Origin: RHKX01 sp963743875
GTDB taxonomy: Bacteria > Actinomycetota > Thermoleophilia > Solirubrobacterales > 70-9
Reading direction: 5' to 3'
Assembly (NCBI GenBank): GCA_963743875.1
Contig: CAVURM010000001.1
Coordinates: 682,001-746,000 of the forward strand
Length of the DNA stretch: 64,000 nt
Shown: one piece after another, positions 27,471 through 37,262 of the stretch
How the letters are laid out: each line of letters starts with the position of its first letter
Numbering within the stretch: the first letter of the stretch is position 1
Notes under the pieces: model-generated
What the model was told of the DNA's origin: nothing
The model's input: only the letters and a program-made list of their open reading frames with translations
The model's database searches: none
Made by a program: the position numbers and the translations under genes

Positions 27471-30400
27471 ATGAAGGTGATCGATCGGCGCCTGATCGAG
27501 AGGGCGCGCGGAATCAAGGAGATGCTCGCAGCCGACGCGGTCCTCGGGCTGCTCGCGACCCTGATGGTGCTCGCGCAGGCGATCCTGATCGCCCGGATCG
27601 CCGCACGCGGCTTCGACGGCGCCGCGATCGCCGACCTGACGGCCGGAGCTGATCGCGCTGCTGGCGGCGATCTCGGTCCGGGCCGCCGCGAGTTGGGGCT
27701 TCGAGGTCGTCGGCCGCCGGGCCGCCACGGCGGTCATGTCGAGCCTGCGGATCGATCTGCTCAGATCAAGGCTGCTCGGCGATCGGGGCCGCGAGCGGAC
27801 GACGGGCCGATGCCGGCGAGGTCGCGGCAACCGCCGTCGACGGCGTCGACGCCCTCGAGGCGACGTTCGCCCGCTACATCCCCCAGGTCGTGCTCGCGAT
27901 GACGGTCCCGATCGCCGTGCTGATCGTCGTCGCGTCGATCGACCCGATCTCCGCCGCGATCATGCTGCTCACGCTGCCGCTGATCCCGGTCTTCATGTGG
28001 CTGATCGGCCGGTTCACGGAAGCCCGGGCCGAGGGAGCGTCTCGAGGCGTTGAACCGGCTCGCCGGGCCACTTCCTCGACGTCGTCCGCGGCCTGCCGAC
28101 GCTGCGGGCCTTCAACCGCGGAGAGATCCAGACCGAGCGGATCGAGGCCGTCAGCGACGACTACCGGAAGACGACCATGGGGACGCTGCGGGTCGCGTTC
28201 CTCTCGGGGACCGTTCTCGAGCTGGCGGCGACGCTCGAGCATCGCGCTCGTCGCCGTCACGGTCGGCGTACGGCTCGTCGACGGCGAGCATCGGCTTCGA
28301 GGCCGCGCTGACCGTCCTGCTGCTCGACGCCCGAGCTCTACCTGCCGCTGCGGAACCTCGGCGCGCAGTTCCACGCGAGCGCCGACGGGCGGGCGGTCGC
28401 CGACCAGCTGCTCGAGCTGATCGGCGACGAGGCGCCGACGATCCGTCGCCGGAGCACCGGGACGCCACCCGAGCCCGGCGGTGGCGCCGATCCGGCTGCG
28501 ACGGATGTCGGCTTCGCCTACCCGACCCGCGACGTCCCGGTGCTCGAGTCGCGTCGACCTCGAGATCGGCGCCGGGGAGACCGTCGCGCTCGTCGGTCCG
28601 AGCGGCGCGCGGCAAGAGCACGCTCGCGGCGCTCCTGCTGGGCCTCCGATCGCCCGACGTCGGGTCGGGTCCTCGTCGGCGACACCGACCTCGCCGAATG
28701 CTCGACCGAGGAATGGCGGCGCCAGCTCGCGTGGGTGCCGCAGTCGCCGACGATCTTCCGCGGCACCGTCGCCGACAACGTCCGGCTCGGCGACCCCGGC
28801 GGCGAGCGACCGACGCGGTCGCCGCGGCGCTGCGGCGGCAGAGGCCGACGGGGTTCGTCGCCGCGCTGCCCGACGGCGCCGAGACGGTGGTCGGCGACGG
28901 CGGCCGGCCACTCTCGGCCGGGGAGCGGCAGCGGATCGCGCTCGCCCGGGCGTTCCTCCGGGACGCGCCGCTCGTCGTCCTCGACGAGCCGACCGCGAAC
29001 CTCGACCCCGCCAACGCCGAGCGGATCGGCGGGCGATCGAACGCCTCGTGCCGGGACCGCACGCGCGCTGCTGATCGCCCATCGGCCGGAGCTGGCCGCG
29101 ACTCGCCGATCGCGTCGTCCGCCTCGAGGCCGGACGGATCGCGACCGACCCCTGGGAGCGGCAGGCGGGCGTCGGGAGCGACGACGTCAGGGTCGACGCC
29201 GGACGCATGCGCCGTCTGGTCGAGCTCGCTCCCGTCGGACGGCGTCGGTTCGCGGCCTCGGTGCTGCTCGGCGCGCTCGCGATCGCCTTCGGCATCGCGC
29301 CTGATGACGACGGCCGGGTACCTGATCTCGCGCGCGGCCGAGATGCCCGAGATCCTCTCGCTGACGGTCGTGATCGTCGCGGTCCGATTCTTCGGGATCG
29401 GCCGGCCGCTGGTCCGCTATCTCGACCGCCTCGTCTCCCACGACATGGCGCTGCGGGCGCTCGGGCGGCTCCGCTCCCGCTTCTACGAGCGGATCGAGCC
29501 GCTCGCCCCGGCCCAGCTCGCGCGGCTTTCGCCACGGCGAGCTGCTGAGCCGGATGGTCGGCGACGTCGACGCCCTGCAGGGGCTCTACCTGCGGGGGCT
29601 GGCGCCGCCGTCTGGCCGCGATCCTGGTGGCCGTCGGCGCGATCGGCTTCGCCGCCGTCTTCCTGCCCGCTCGCCGCGCTCGATCCTCGCGGTCGGGCTG
29701 CTGCTGGCCGGCGTCGCCGTGCCCGCGCCTCGCCGGCGTCATCCAGCGCTCGCAGCGGCAGCCGCCAGCGTGCGGCCCGCTCGGAGCTGACCGCCGATCT
29801 CGTCGAGTTCCTCCGCGGCACGCCCGAGCTGGTCGTCTACGGCGCGGCCCACGAACGCCTTCGAGCGCACGGCGGTCGCGACCGGGAGCTCGCCCGGCCT
29901 CGCCCGGCGCGACGCGTTCGTCGCCGGGCTCGCCGACGCCCTCTCGGTCCTGATCACGCGGCGCGACCACCGTCGGCGTGCTGGCCGCCGCGGTCGCTGC
30001 CCACCACGACGGCTCGCTCGACCGGCTGATGATCGCGACGCTGGCGCTGCTGACGATCTCGTCGTTCGAGGCCACCGCCCCTCTCCCCGAGGCGGCCCGG
30101 GAGCTCGGCTCGACGATCTCCGCCGGCAGGCGGGTCCTCGAGCTGACCGATACCGAGCCGAAGATCGTCGATCCTCCCGATCCCGAGCCGCGCGCCGGCC
30201 GACCCGACGATCGCCCTGCGAGCGGGTCACGGCCCGCTATCCCGGGTTCGGCCGACCCGACCTTCACCGGACCTCGACCTGACCGATCGACCCCGGCCGG
30301 CGGGTCGCACTGCTCGGGCGCGAGCGGGACCGGGAAGACGACGGTCGTCTCGCTGCTGCTGCGCTTCCTCGACCCCGACGCCGGGCGCGTCTCGGTCGGC

Positions 30401-30869
30401 GGGGTCGATGCCCGGGCGCCTGCGCCAGACACGACCTCCGATCGACGTTCGCCCTCGCCGGCCAGGACGCCCACCTGTTCAGCTCGACGATCGCCGCCAA
30501 CCTCCGGATCGCCCGGCCCGATGCCGCGGACGCCGAGCTCTGGGCTGCGCTCGAGGCGGCACGGCTCGCGGAGTGGGTCCGCTCGCTCCCCGACGGCGCT
30601 GGACACGTTCGTCGGCGAGGGCGGTCGCGAGCTCTCCGGGGGCCAGCGGGGACGGCTGATCGTCGCTCGCGCCCTGCTCTCCCCCGCGCCGGTGCTCCTG
30701 CTCGACGAGCCGACCGCCCACCTCGACCCAGCAGACCGCCGAGCGGCTGATCGCCGACACCTTCGCAGCTGCCGGCGGGCGTTCGGTCCTGCTGATCACC
30801 CATCGGCCGGAGGGCCTCGACCTCGTCGACGACGTGCTGACGATCGAGGAGATCACCCGAGCCGGGTGA
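27471..30869 (+). CDS. cydDC: Fused CydD-CydC heterodimeric-type ABC exporter, many apparent frameshifts
   Basis: Exporter of cysteine/glutathione needed to assemble cytochrome bd. The N-terminal half (CydD) starts MKVIDRRLIERARGIKEMLA, contains YIPQVVLAMTVPIAVLIVVA, and an ATPase with signature LSAGERQRIALARAFL and Walker B APLVVLDEPTANLDPAN. The C-terminal half (CydC) begins near 29207 (MRRLVELAPVGRRRFAASVL), contains VRFFGIGRPLVRYLDRLVSH, Walker A ASGTGKTTVVSLLLRFLDPD and signature ELSGGQRGRLIVARALL. The end of CydD and the start of CydC share one frame without a stop, so a single polypeptide of about 1,130 aa is implied, as in several actinobacteria. Frame changes occur roughly every 100 bases, the worst in the window. 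Confidence 0.82.
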
Positions 30870-30947
30870 TCGGATCAGAGTCGGTCGGCGCTTAGGATGA
30901 CGCGGAACGCCCACCAACAGGGCGAGCAGCGACACAGGAGATGAAGA

Positions 30948-32329
30948 ATGGCCGACGACGATCGCACGATGCCGATGTCCCGCATCACCGGGCACCAATG
31001 GCTTCTATCCGGCGCCCCTGACAACCAGATCCCGGCTTCCGGCACCGAGCCGCTGATCGCAAAGCGGCTGATCGAGCAGGAGGTCGTCCTCGACGGCATC
31101 CCCGAGCGTAACCTCGCGACCTTCGTCACCACCTTCATGGAGCCCGAGGCCCAGGAGATCATCGCCGAGAACCTCCACCGCAACTTCATCGACCACGCCG
31201 AGTACCCGATCACCGCCGAGGTCGAGCAGCGCTGCATCCGGATGCTCGCCGACCTCTACAACGCGCCCGGGGAGACGACGGGCGCCCGCACGCAGGGCTC
31301 GTCGGAGGCGATCATGCTCGGCGCGCTCTCGCTGAAGTGGAAGTGGCGTGAACGTCGTGAGGCGGCGGGCAAGGCCACCGACAAGCCGAACCTGGTCTTC
31401 GGCGGCGACGTCCATGTGGTCTGGGAGAAGTTCTGCCGCTACTTCGACGTCGAGCCGCGGATCGTCCCGCTCCAGCCTCACAAGTTCACGATCGGCCCCG
31501 AGGACGTCGAGCCTCACGTCGACGAGAACACGATCGGCGTCGCCGCGGTTCTCGGAACGACGTTCACCGGACACTCCGACGACATCATCGGGATCAACGA
31601 CCTCCTGGTGGGGATCAAGAACGACAAGGGCATCGACGTACCCCTGCACGTCGACGCCGCCAGTGGCGGCTTCGTCTGGCCGTTCCTCTACCCGCACACG
31701 AATGGGATTTCCGGCTCGAGCAGGTCCGCTCGATCAACGTCTCCGGTCACAAGTTCGGCATGGTCTACCCAGGGATCGGCTGGCTGATCTTCCGCGAGAA
31801 GTCGGACCTCGCCGAGGACCTCGTCTTCTACGAGAACTACCTGGGCAAGACGGACGCCACGTTCACGCTGAACTTCTCGACCGGCGCGTCGATGGTGCTC
31901 GCCCAGTACTACAACCTGATCCGCTTCGGCCACGACGGCTACACCTTCGTGATGGAGGTGATGAAGAAGAACGCCGACTACCTCGCCGGAAGACTTCAGG
32001 AGGTCGGGCCGTTCGAGATCGTCGGCGCCGAGGAGGAACAGCTGCCGCTGGTCGCCTTCCACCTCAAGGACGACGCCGACCTCCCCTACGACGAGTTCGA
32101 CATCGCCTGGCAGGTCTCGGCGGAACGGGGCTGGATGCTGCCCGCCTACACGATGCCGCCGAAGGCCGAGAGCGTGAAGATGCTGCGGGCCCTGGTCAAG
32201 CTCAACCTCTCACGGCCGCTGGTCCACGCTCTCGCCGACGACATCGCCCAGGCCTGTGAGACGCTCGAGAAGAAGGGCGGGGCCAGCAAGGCCGAGCGCA
32301 AGCAGGTCAAGACGGGCGTCGGTTACTGA
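30948..32329 (+). CDS. gadB: Glutamate decarboxylase, one apparent frameshift
   Basis: PLP enzyme converting glutamate to GABA and CO2 with proton consumption (about 460 aa after correction; E. coli 466). AGGAG lies 7 bases before the ATG. Blocks FMEPEAQEIIAENLHRNFID, EAIMLGALSLKWKWRERR and VPLHVDAASGGFVWPFLYP precede the break. A base appears missing near 31703; the restored text is EWDFRLEQVRSINVSGHKFG, where the Lys of SGHKFG binds PLP. The rest (MVYPGIGWLIFREKSDLAED onward) is intact. The stop overlaps the opposing gene's stop region. No GABA antiporter is next to it; its neighbour is the bd oxidase operon, so acid or redox stress is a possible link. Confidence 0.92.
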
Positions 32330-32967
32330 ACGACGGCTTCGGGCTCGTTCGCGGACTCGCGCTCGTCCGATGCCTTCGGGAGGAGAACGATCGCGCCGAC
32401 GAGGAAGCACATGGCGCCGATCGACGTCATGAAGTTGGCCGCTCCGAGGGCGAGCACGTCGCCCGTCGATGGCACCACGAACGAAGCGATCGCCGAGATA
32501 CCGAAGGCGATGCTCCCGAGCATGTTGGCCGCGCCGATTCGCCATTCCTTAGTCACCCTGCGACGCCAGCCGTAGCTGCCGCTCGCGGAGACGTAGGCGA
32601 GGTAGCTCGCGACCAGAAAGCAGATCGACCCGTAGACGTCGGGGACCCAGACCAGGCGGTCGACCGCCCGGGTATCTACCGCATCCTGCATGGCTGAATA
32701 GGTACTGATATTGAAGAAGAGGGTGCCGAGAAACTGAATGCCACCCGCCCACCAGTCCATCCGCCCACCGCCGACCAGTCGGGTTGAGAGGAGCTGAAGG
32801 AACGCCGCGGAGGTGAAGAAGATCGAGCCGACGAAGAAGGTGATCCCGTCGGCGGAGGAGCCCACGAGCTGCAGATAGCCGGGGAACGGGCCGATCAGAA
32901 AGCACGTCGACCCGATTGCGAACAGCACCGCGATCCAGCAGTTGGCGATCCTCGCAGTGATCCGCAT
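32323..32967 (-). CDS. Multi-pass membrane protein with repeated GS-CFL segments (YrhK-like)
   Basis: A 214-residue integral membrane protein with about six hydrophobic segments. Related motifs recur along it: AIGSTCFLIGPFPGYLQL, VGSIFFTSAAFLQLL, YGSICFLVASYLAYV and IGAMCFLVGAIVLLP. This pattern suggests internal duplication of a two-helix hairpin, similar to the YrhK-like domain. No catalytic motif is visible and function is unknown. The tail is soluble and acidic. It converges with gadB, overlapping it by seven bases. ATG at 32967. Confidence 0.65.
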   Translation of the reverse strand: MRITARIANCWIAVLFAIGSTCFLIGPFPGYLQLVGSSADGITFFVGSIFFTSAAFLQLLSTRLVGGGRMDWWAGGIQFLGTLFFNISTYSAMQDAVDTRAVDRLVWVPDVYGSICFLVASYLAYVSASGSYGWRRRVTKEWRIGAANMLGSIAFGISAIASFVVPSTGDVLALGAANFMTSIGAMCFLVGAIVLLPKASDERESANEPEAVVQ

Positions 32968-33086
32968 CGGCGCAGCCTAAGCGTCTGCGCGGCTGGGTAG
33001 CTTGCCGACGATGATCCGTGCACGCCTGCGACGGGAGCACCTCGATCGCTCCAAGGAGCGCGAGGACGATCAGTACCTCGAGATCG

Positions 33087-34208
33087 ATGCCGGGCGATAT
33101 GAGCGGCATCCTGAACGTGCCCGACTGGCTGCGCAACATCGGACTGATGTCCTGGCTGATCGTCGGCGTCCTGTTGCTGATCAGCGGTCTGGTCTGGATC
33201 CTTGCACTGACGCAGGTGATCTCCATCCCGGTGATCGTTGCCGGCATCATCGCCACCGTCGCATCGCCGGTCATCGCCTGGCTCAATTCCCACGGCATTC
33301 CGCGTGCCGCGGGGGCTGCACTGTTGATGCTCGCCATCGTCGTCCTGGGTGTCGGGATCGGCATCATGATCGTCGTCGGCATCGACGGTCAGGCCGCCAG
33401 CATCAGCGTAAATCTCAACTCGGCGAAGGACACGCTCGGCGGCTGGCTGCAGGACCTAGGCCTCGATCCCGGTAAGGCCAACGAGGCGAAGGACAGCCTC
33501 GGCAAGGGGGCGAGCGACGGTGCCTCGGCGCTGATGAAAGGCCTGATCGGTGGCTTCGAGCAGCTGGCCTCGCTCGCCTTCTTCCTGGCGATGACCGTGC
33601 TCAGCCTCTTCTTCCTGCTCAAGGATGGGCCGACGATCCGCTCCTGGGCCGAGGGACACATGGGCCTCCCCGACCCGGTGGCCCGGATCGTCACCCACCG
33701 GTCCATCGGATCGATGCGCGGCTACTTCCTCGGCGTCACGATCGTCGCCGTCTTCAGCGCCGTGGTCGTCGGAATCGGGACGCTGATCCTGGGCGTCCCG
33801 CTGCTCGGGACGATCGTGGCCGTGACCTTCATCGCCGGGTACATCCCCTACCTCGGCGCCTGGACCGCGGCGATCTTCTCCGTGCTCATCGCCCTCGGCA
33901 GCTCCGGCACCGATGCGGCGATCGGCATGATCGTCGTCCAGTTCCTCGCCAACGGCGCGTTGCAGCAGCTCGTTCAGCCATTCGCCATGGGGGCTGCACT
34001 TGGGATTCACCCGCTCGCGGTCCTGATCGTCACGATCGCCGGCGGCGCGATGTTCGGGACGGTCGGATTGATCGTCGCGGCCCCGCTCGTTGCTGCGGCC
34101 ACCCGAATCTCAACCGACCTCGCCAAGTCACGCGCCGCCGAGGCCGCCAAGGCCGTTGATCCGGAGGCGGCCGGCGAAGGCCCGCAAACGGCACCAGCGC
34201 CGGCGTAG
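33087..34208 (+). CDS. AI-2E family transporter
   Basis: Polytopic membrane protein of the PF01594 AI-2E transporter (TqsA/YdiK/PerM) family, about 373 aa. Hydrophobic segments flank a soluble loop rich in charged residues (around NSAKDTLGGWLQDLGLDPGK). The conserved C-terminal block is FIAGYIPYLGAWTAAIFSVL followed by QLVQPFAMGAALGIHPLAVL, where family members have a P-x-x-G-x-x-L-x-H-P. A GTG at 33018 would add 23 residues unlike the family, so I chose ATG 33087 (ATG 33099 is also possible). Substrates in this family range from AI-2 to Na+/H+, so the role is open. The stop overlaps the next gene's GTG. Confidence 0.82.
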   Translation: MPGDMSGILNVPDWLRNIGLMSWLIVGVLLLISGLVWILALTQVISIPVIVAGIIATVASPVIAWLNSHGIPRAAGAALLMLAIVVLGVGIGIMIVVGIDGQAASISVNLNSAKDTLGGWLQDLGLDPGKANEAKDSLGKGASDGASALMKGLIGGFEQLASLAFFLAMTVLSLFFLLKDGPTIRSWAEGHMGLPDPVARIVTHRSIGSMRGYFLGVTIVAVFSAVVVGIGTLILGVPLLGTIVAVTFIAGYIPYLGAWTAAIFSVLIALGSSGTDAAIGMIVVQFLANGALQQLVQPFAMGAALGIHPLAVLIVTIAGGAMFGTVGLIVAAPLVAAATRISTDLAKSRAAEAAKAVDPEAAGEGPQTAPAPA

Positions 34209-35318
34209 TGAGTCACCGGGGGGCCGAGATCGCGGCGCTCTGCGCCACCGTGCTTCTGCTGTTCGGGGGTTGTGGATCCGAGGACGAGGCCAACTCGATG
34301 GACGTGGCGGTCCCAGCCGAGAACAAGGTTGTAGCGGGCATCTATTTCACCGCCGGAGAGCAGCTCGAAAGGATCCCCGCCCACGCTCCCGGTCCTGCCC
34401 GCGCCGCTCAGGTCCTCCTCGAGGGTCCCGCTGCTGCCGCCGCCAGTAACGCCGAAACCCAGATCCCCGCCGGTACGAAGCTCCGGGGCTTGGCGATCGG
34501 CGGCGACGGCACTGCGACCCTGTACGTCTCCCCGGAATTCACACGCGGGGTCCCCGCCGAGCCCGGCGGACGCAACCCGAACCAGCAGGCCGAGCTCGAT
34601 GCGCGGCTCGCGCAGGTGACCTATACGCTCACCCAGTTCGACCGGGTCGGCAGGGCCCGGGTCGTCTCCGGAGGTGTCCCGGTGCGGACGGCCCTCGACC
34701 GCGAGGACTTCGCCAGGCCGGAGCCCAGGGCTCCGAAGCTGGAGCGCGGACCGAAGGGCGATTCGAGGCGTGTATCGGCGGGGGTCAGAGCGCTCCAGGA
34801 ACGCCTCGCCCGCCTGCGGTATCTGCCGAGAGGCGCGGTCGACGGAATCGACGGATACCGGACCAGACAGGCCGTGATCGCGTTTCAGTCCTGGGAGGGG
34901 TTGCAGCGCGACGGCGTGGCCGGCCCGCAGACGATGGTTGCGCTCGAGACCGCGAAGCGCCCCGAGCCGCGGGACGGCGGGCCGTCGCGGCGCATGGAGG
35001 TCTACCGGGACAGGGGCGTGACGCTGCTGGTCAGGAAGGGCCGCACGAAGCGGGCGATTCACACCTCCTCCGGGGCCCCTGGGTACACGACACCTGCGGG
35101 TACGTTCGAGATCTTTCGCAAGGAGATCAACTCCTGGTCGGTGCCCTACCAGGTGTGGCTGCCGTTCGCCTCCTACTTCAACGCCGGGATCGCATTCCAC
35201 GCCTACCCGGACGTTCCCGCCTACCCCGCCTCGCACGGCTGCGTCCGGGTCCCCGAGGTCGAGGCCGAGCATCGTCTACGCCTTCGCTCGGATCGGCACC
35301 GCGGTGATCGTCAGGTAG
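34208..35318 (+). CDS. Lipoprotein-like L,D-transpeptidase with GerMN and peptidoglycan-binding domains
   Basis: A 369-residue exported protein after correction. The N-terminus has a hydrophobic stretch ending LLLFGGCGSEDE, which looks like a lipobox. A GerMN-type domain follows at about 30-150 (VAGIYFTAGEQLERIPAHAP, TATLYVSPEF). A PG_binding_1 domain is at about 195-250 (VRALQERLARLRYLPRGAVD, RTRQAVIAFQSWEG). A YkuD L,D-transpeptidase domain completes it, with TPAGTFEIFRKEINSW and the catalytic motif HAYPDVPAYPASHGCVRVP. One extra G near 35273 shifts the end; corrected text is ASIVYAFARIGTAVIVR, stopping at 35316-35318. It likely makes 3-3 peptidoglycan cross-links or attaches a lipoprotein. 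GTG start overlaps the previous stop. Confidence 0.85.
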
Positions 35319-35403
35319 TTCGGGACGGATTGGACTCACGGCAGACCCACCTTGGTTCTGGCATCGTTCTCCACCCCCCGACGAAGCGAGGAACCGACCC
35401 AAT

Positions 35404-35727
35404 ATGGAGCACCTGAGCAACCACCATCGAAGCACCCTGCGCGAGATCTTCGACCATCAGTCGACGGGCAACGTCGAGTGGCGCAAGGTCCGCTCGCTGC
35501 TCGAGGCCGTCGGTACGGTGGAGCAGGAGCACGACGGCAAGCTGAAGGTGACCCTGGGTCCCGAGACCGAGTTCTTCCACGTGCCCAGACACAAGGAGCT
35601 CGATCGCCAGGCCGTCGTCGACCTGCGGCGGATGCTCACCGGGGCCGGCTTCGGACCGGAGGGAGAGGTCGCCACCGACCAACGGGCCCGGGATCACGGC
35701 GACTCCCGCTGGGGCGAGCCGACCTGA
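35404..35727 (+). CDS. HicA-like small protein
   Basis: A 107-residue protein resembling the longer HicA-type (YcfA dsRBD-fold) proteins: NHHRSTLREIFDHQSTGNVE, WRKVRSLLEAVG, LKVTLGPETEFFHVPRHKEL and VVDLRRMLTGAGFGP. The histidine of FFHVP occupies the position of the HicA active-site histidine. HicA toxins cleave mRNA, but no HicB antitoxin is adjacent, so this may be a domesticated solitary member. ATG at 35404. Its TGA overlaps the CTG/GTG-started gene that follows. Confidence 0.6.
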   Translation: MEHLSNHHRSTLREIFDHQSTGNVEWRKVRSLLEAVGTVEQEHDGKLKVTLGPETEFFHVPRHKELDRQAVVDLRRMLTGAGFGPEGEVATDQRARDHGDSRWGEPT

Positions 35728-36419
35728 CCGACGCGATCGTCGATCAGGTTGCGTGGCCCGATCCGCCCGAGAGCCCGCGGGACGCCGCGGTCGCTTACGC
35801 GAAGGTGGCCGCGCGCAAGCCCAGCGTGATCGGCAGGGCGCTGCTCTGGGGCCTGGCGCTGACGGTCCTCGGCGGCGCCTTCGGCTTCATTCTCGGTGGT
35901 ACCTTCGGCGCGGTCACGGCCGGCGCCTTCGGGTTCCTCGCGGGCTTCGCAATCGCCCTGCCGATCCTCGCCGGAAGCCACCTCTTCGAAGGCACCCATT
36001 CGGTCGATTCGATCGCCAGGGAGGCATTCAATCGCGAGTACGCGAAGTCCCGAGGATTGGAGCCGCAGGAGGTCCTGGAATTTCGCCGCGCCTACCCGGA
36101 CCTCCCGATACCGGGCGTCGTCGAGAGCGTCCAGGTCGGCGAGGTTCCAGCCGCGGGCATTCCCGGGCTGCTCGTGACGCTCACCGGTTCGCCGCAGGGT
36201 TCACCCGGTTCCATCGACGCCCTGATCGCCGCACTGCCGATCCGGCCGACGGCGACCGCAATCGATGCCCTGCCGACCCCCGAGGGCTACAGCGTCGAGC
36301 GAACGGGCGACCGCAGCGTGATCGTCTCCCACCCGATTGACGACGCCATGGCCCGCAGGACCGAGAGCTGCGACGAATTCCGTCGATCGGCGGGCGAGCT
36401 GATCGCCAAGCTTCTCTAG
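35724..36419 (+). CDS. Predicted membrane protein of unknown function
   Basis: About 230 residues with a central glycine-rich hydrophobic hairpin (residues about 40-80: LLWGLALTVLGGAFGFILGG and FGAVTAGAFGFLAGFAIALP). The soluble C-terminal half has EAFNREYAKSRGLEPQEVLE, a run with PGVVESVQVGEVPAAGIPGL, and ends LIAKLL. I do not recognise the family. The start is uncertain: no ATG is available; CTG at 35724 overlaps the HicA-like stop, and GTG 35805 is an alternative. Coding is supported by uninterrupted frame and good residue composition. Its TAG shares the CTAG tetranucleotide with the opposing gene's stop. Confidence 0.55.
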   Translation: MTDAIVDQVAWPDPPESPRDAAVAYAKVAARKPSVIGRALLWGLALTVLGGAFGFILGGTFGAVTAGAFGFLAGFAIALPILAGSHLFEGTHSVDSIAREAFNREYAKSRGLEPQEVLEFRRAYPDLPIPGVVESVQVGEVPAAGIPGLLVTLTGSPQGSPGSIDALIAALPIRPTATAIDALPTPEGYSVERTGDRSVIVSHPIDDAMARRTESCDEFRRSAGELIAKLL

Positions 36420-37258
36420 TAGTCGTAGGCATCCCGTCGGGGCTCCACCAGTGCTCCGTAGAGCTCCGGGCGGCGGGCGCGCAGCAGCCCCGGCAGCGAG
36501 TCGAACTCCTTTGGCTCCTGCATCGAGTCGTCCCGTGCCCGCAGCCATCGGGCCCGCTCGAGCTCGCAGTCGGCAACGAGCAGGCCCGCGGTCGTGCCGG
36601 AGGCGGGATCCGCTCCGGGCCGGCGATCAGCGCCGAACCGTTCTCGTCGCCGAACAGCGACTGGGTGAGGCCGACGTGGAGCTGGTTCTCGATCGCGCGG
36701 GCGCGGGCGATCAGCTGCCAGTTCGGGGCCACCCGATGGAATGCACCACCGGCGGGTGCGAGGATCACCTCGGCGCCGCTCGACGGCCAGCGAGCGGGCG
36801 ATCTCCGGAATCCAGAGCTCCGAGCAGATCAGGACGCCGATCCGCAGAGCCCGTCGAGATCAGCGATGCCGAGGCGGCGCCGGGGGCCATCGAGACACCG
36901 GAGAGGACGCGTGCACGTCCCCGGTCGCGGGGTGGCTGCGCTCGTAGCGGAGCACCTCATCGCCGGCGAGTCATGGAGGTAGGCGACCGTCCGGTGCAGC
37001 CCGTCTCCCCGACCTCGATCCGGCTCCAGCAGACGGCACATCGCGCGGTCCGCGCGGCCGTGGCGATCGACCGGTCTGCATCGAAATCTGAATCCGACCC
37101 GGATCGGGCCCGGGTAGGACTCTGGGAAGAGCAGCAGGTCGACCCCCGCGCGCGGCCGCTCGGCGATCGTCTCGACGGCGTCGTCGAGCTTCACCCGCTC
37201 GGTCTCACCGGCCCGAGCGGATGGCTGGAGACCGCATCCGCAAGGTCGAGGCGATCAC
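36416..37258 (-). CDS. Carbon-nitrogen hydrolase (nitrilase superfamily), several apparent frameshifts
   Basis: Cys-Glu-Lys hydrolase of the nitrilase superfamily (about 280 aa). Recognisable pieces are ERVKLDDAVETIAERPRAGV, DLLLFPESYPGP (catalytic Glu in FPES), TVAYLHDS, SARIGVLICSELWIPEIARS (catalytic Cys in ICSE) and the C-terminal DSMQEPKEFDSLPGLLRARR. These lie in different frames, so at least four indels are needed. I take GTG 37258 as start; the reading from there joins the family text after dropping one base near 37212. It closes the catabolic operon. N-carbamoyl-amine, amide or nitrile hydrolysis are all possible; context favours an amide or carbamoyl group. Confidence 0.75.
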
Positions 37259-37262
37259 CCAC

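Noticed and set aside
27874..30606. Very long minus-strand open frame opposite cydDC
   Set aside because: Arginine/alanine/proline-rich composition with no motifs; it is a GC-driven shadow of a plus-strand gene whose motifs are clear.
24971..30869. Programmed frameshifting in the cyd operon
   Set aside because: Shifts are too many, lie at unrelated sequences, and lack slippery sites; sequence error is far more plausible.
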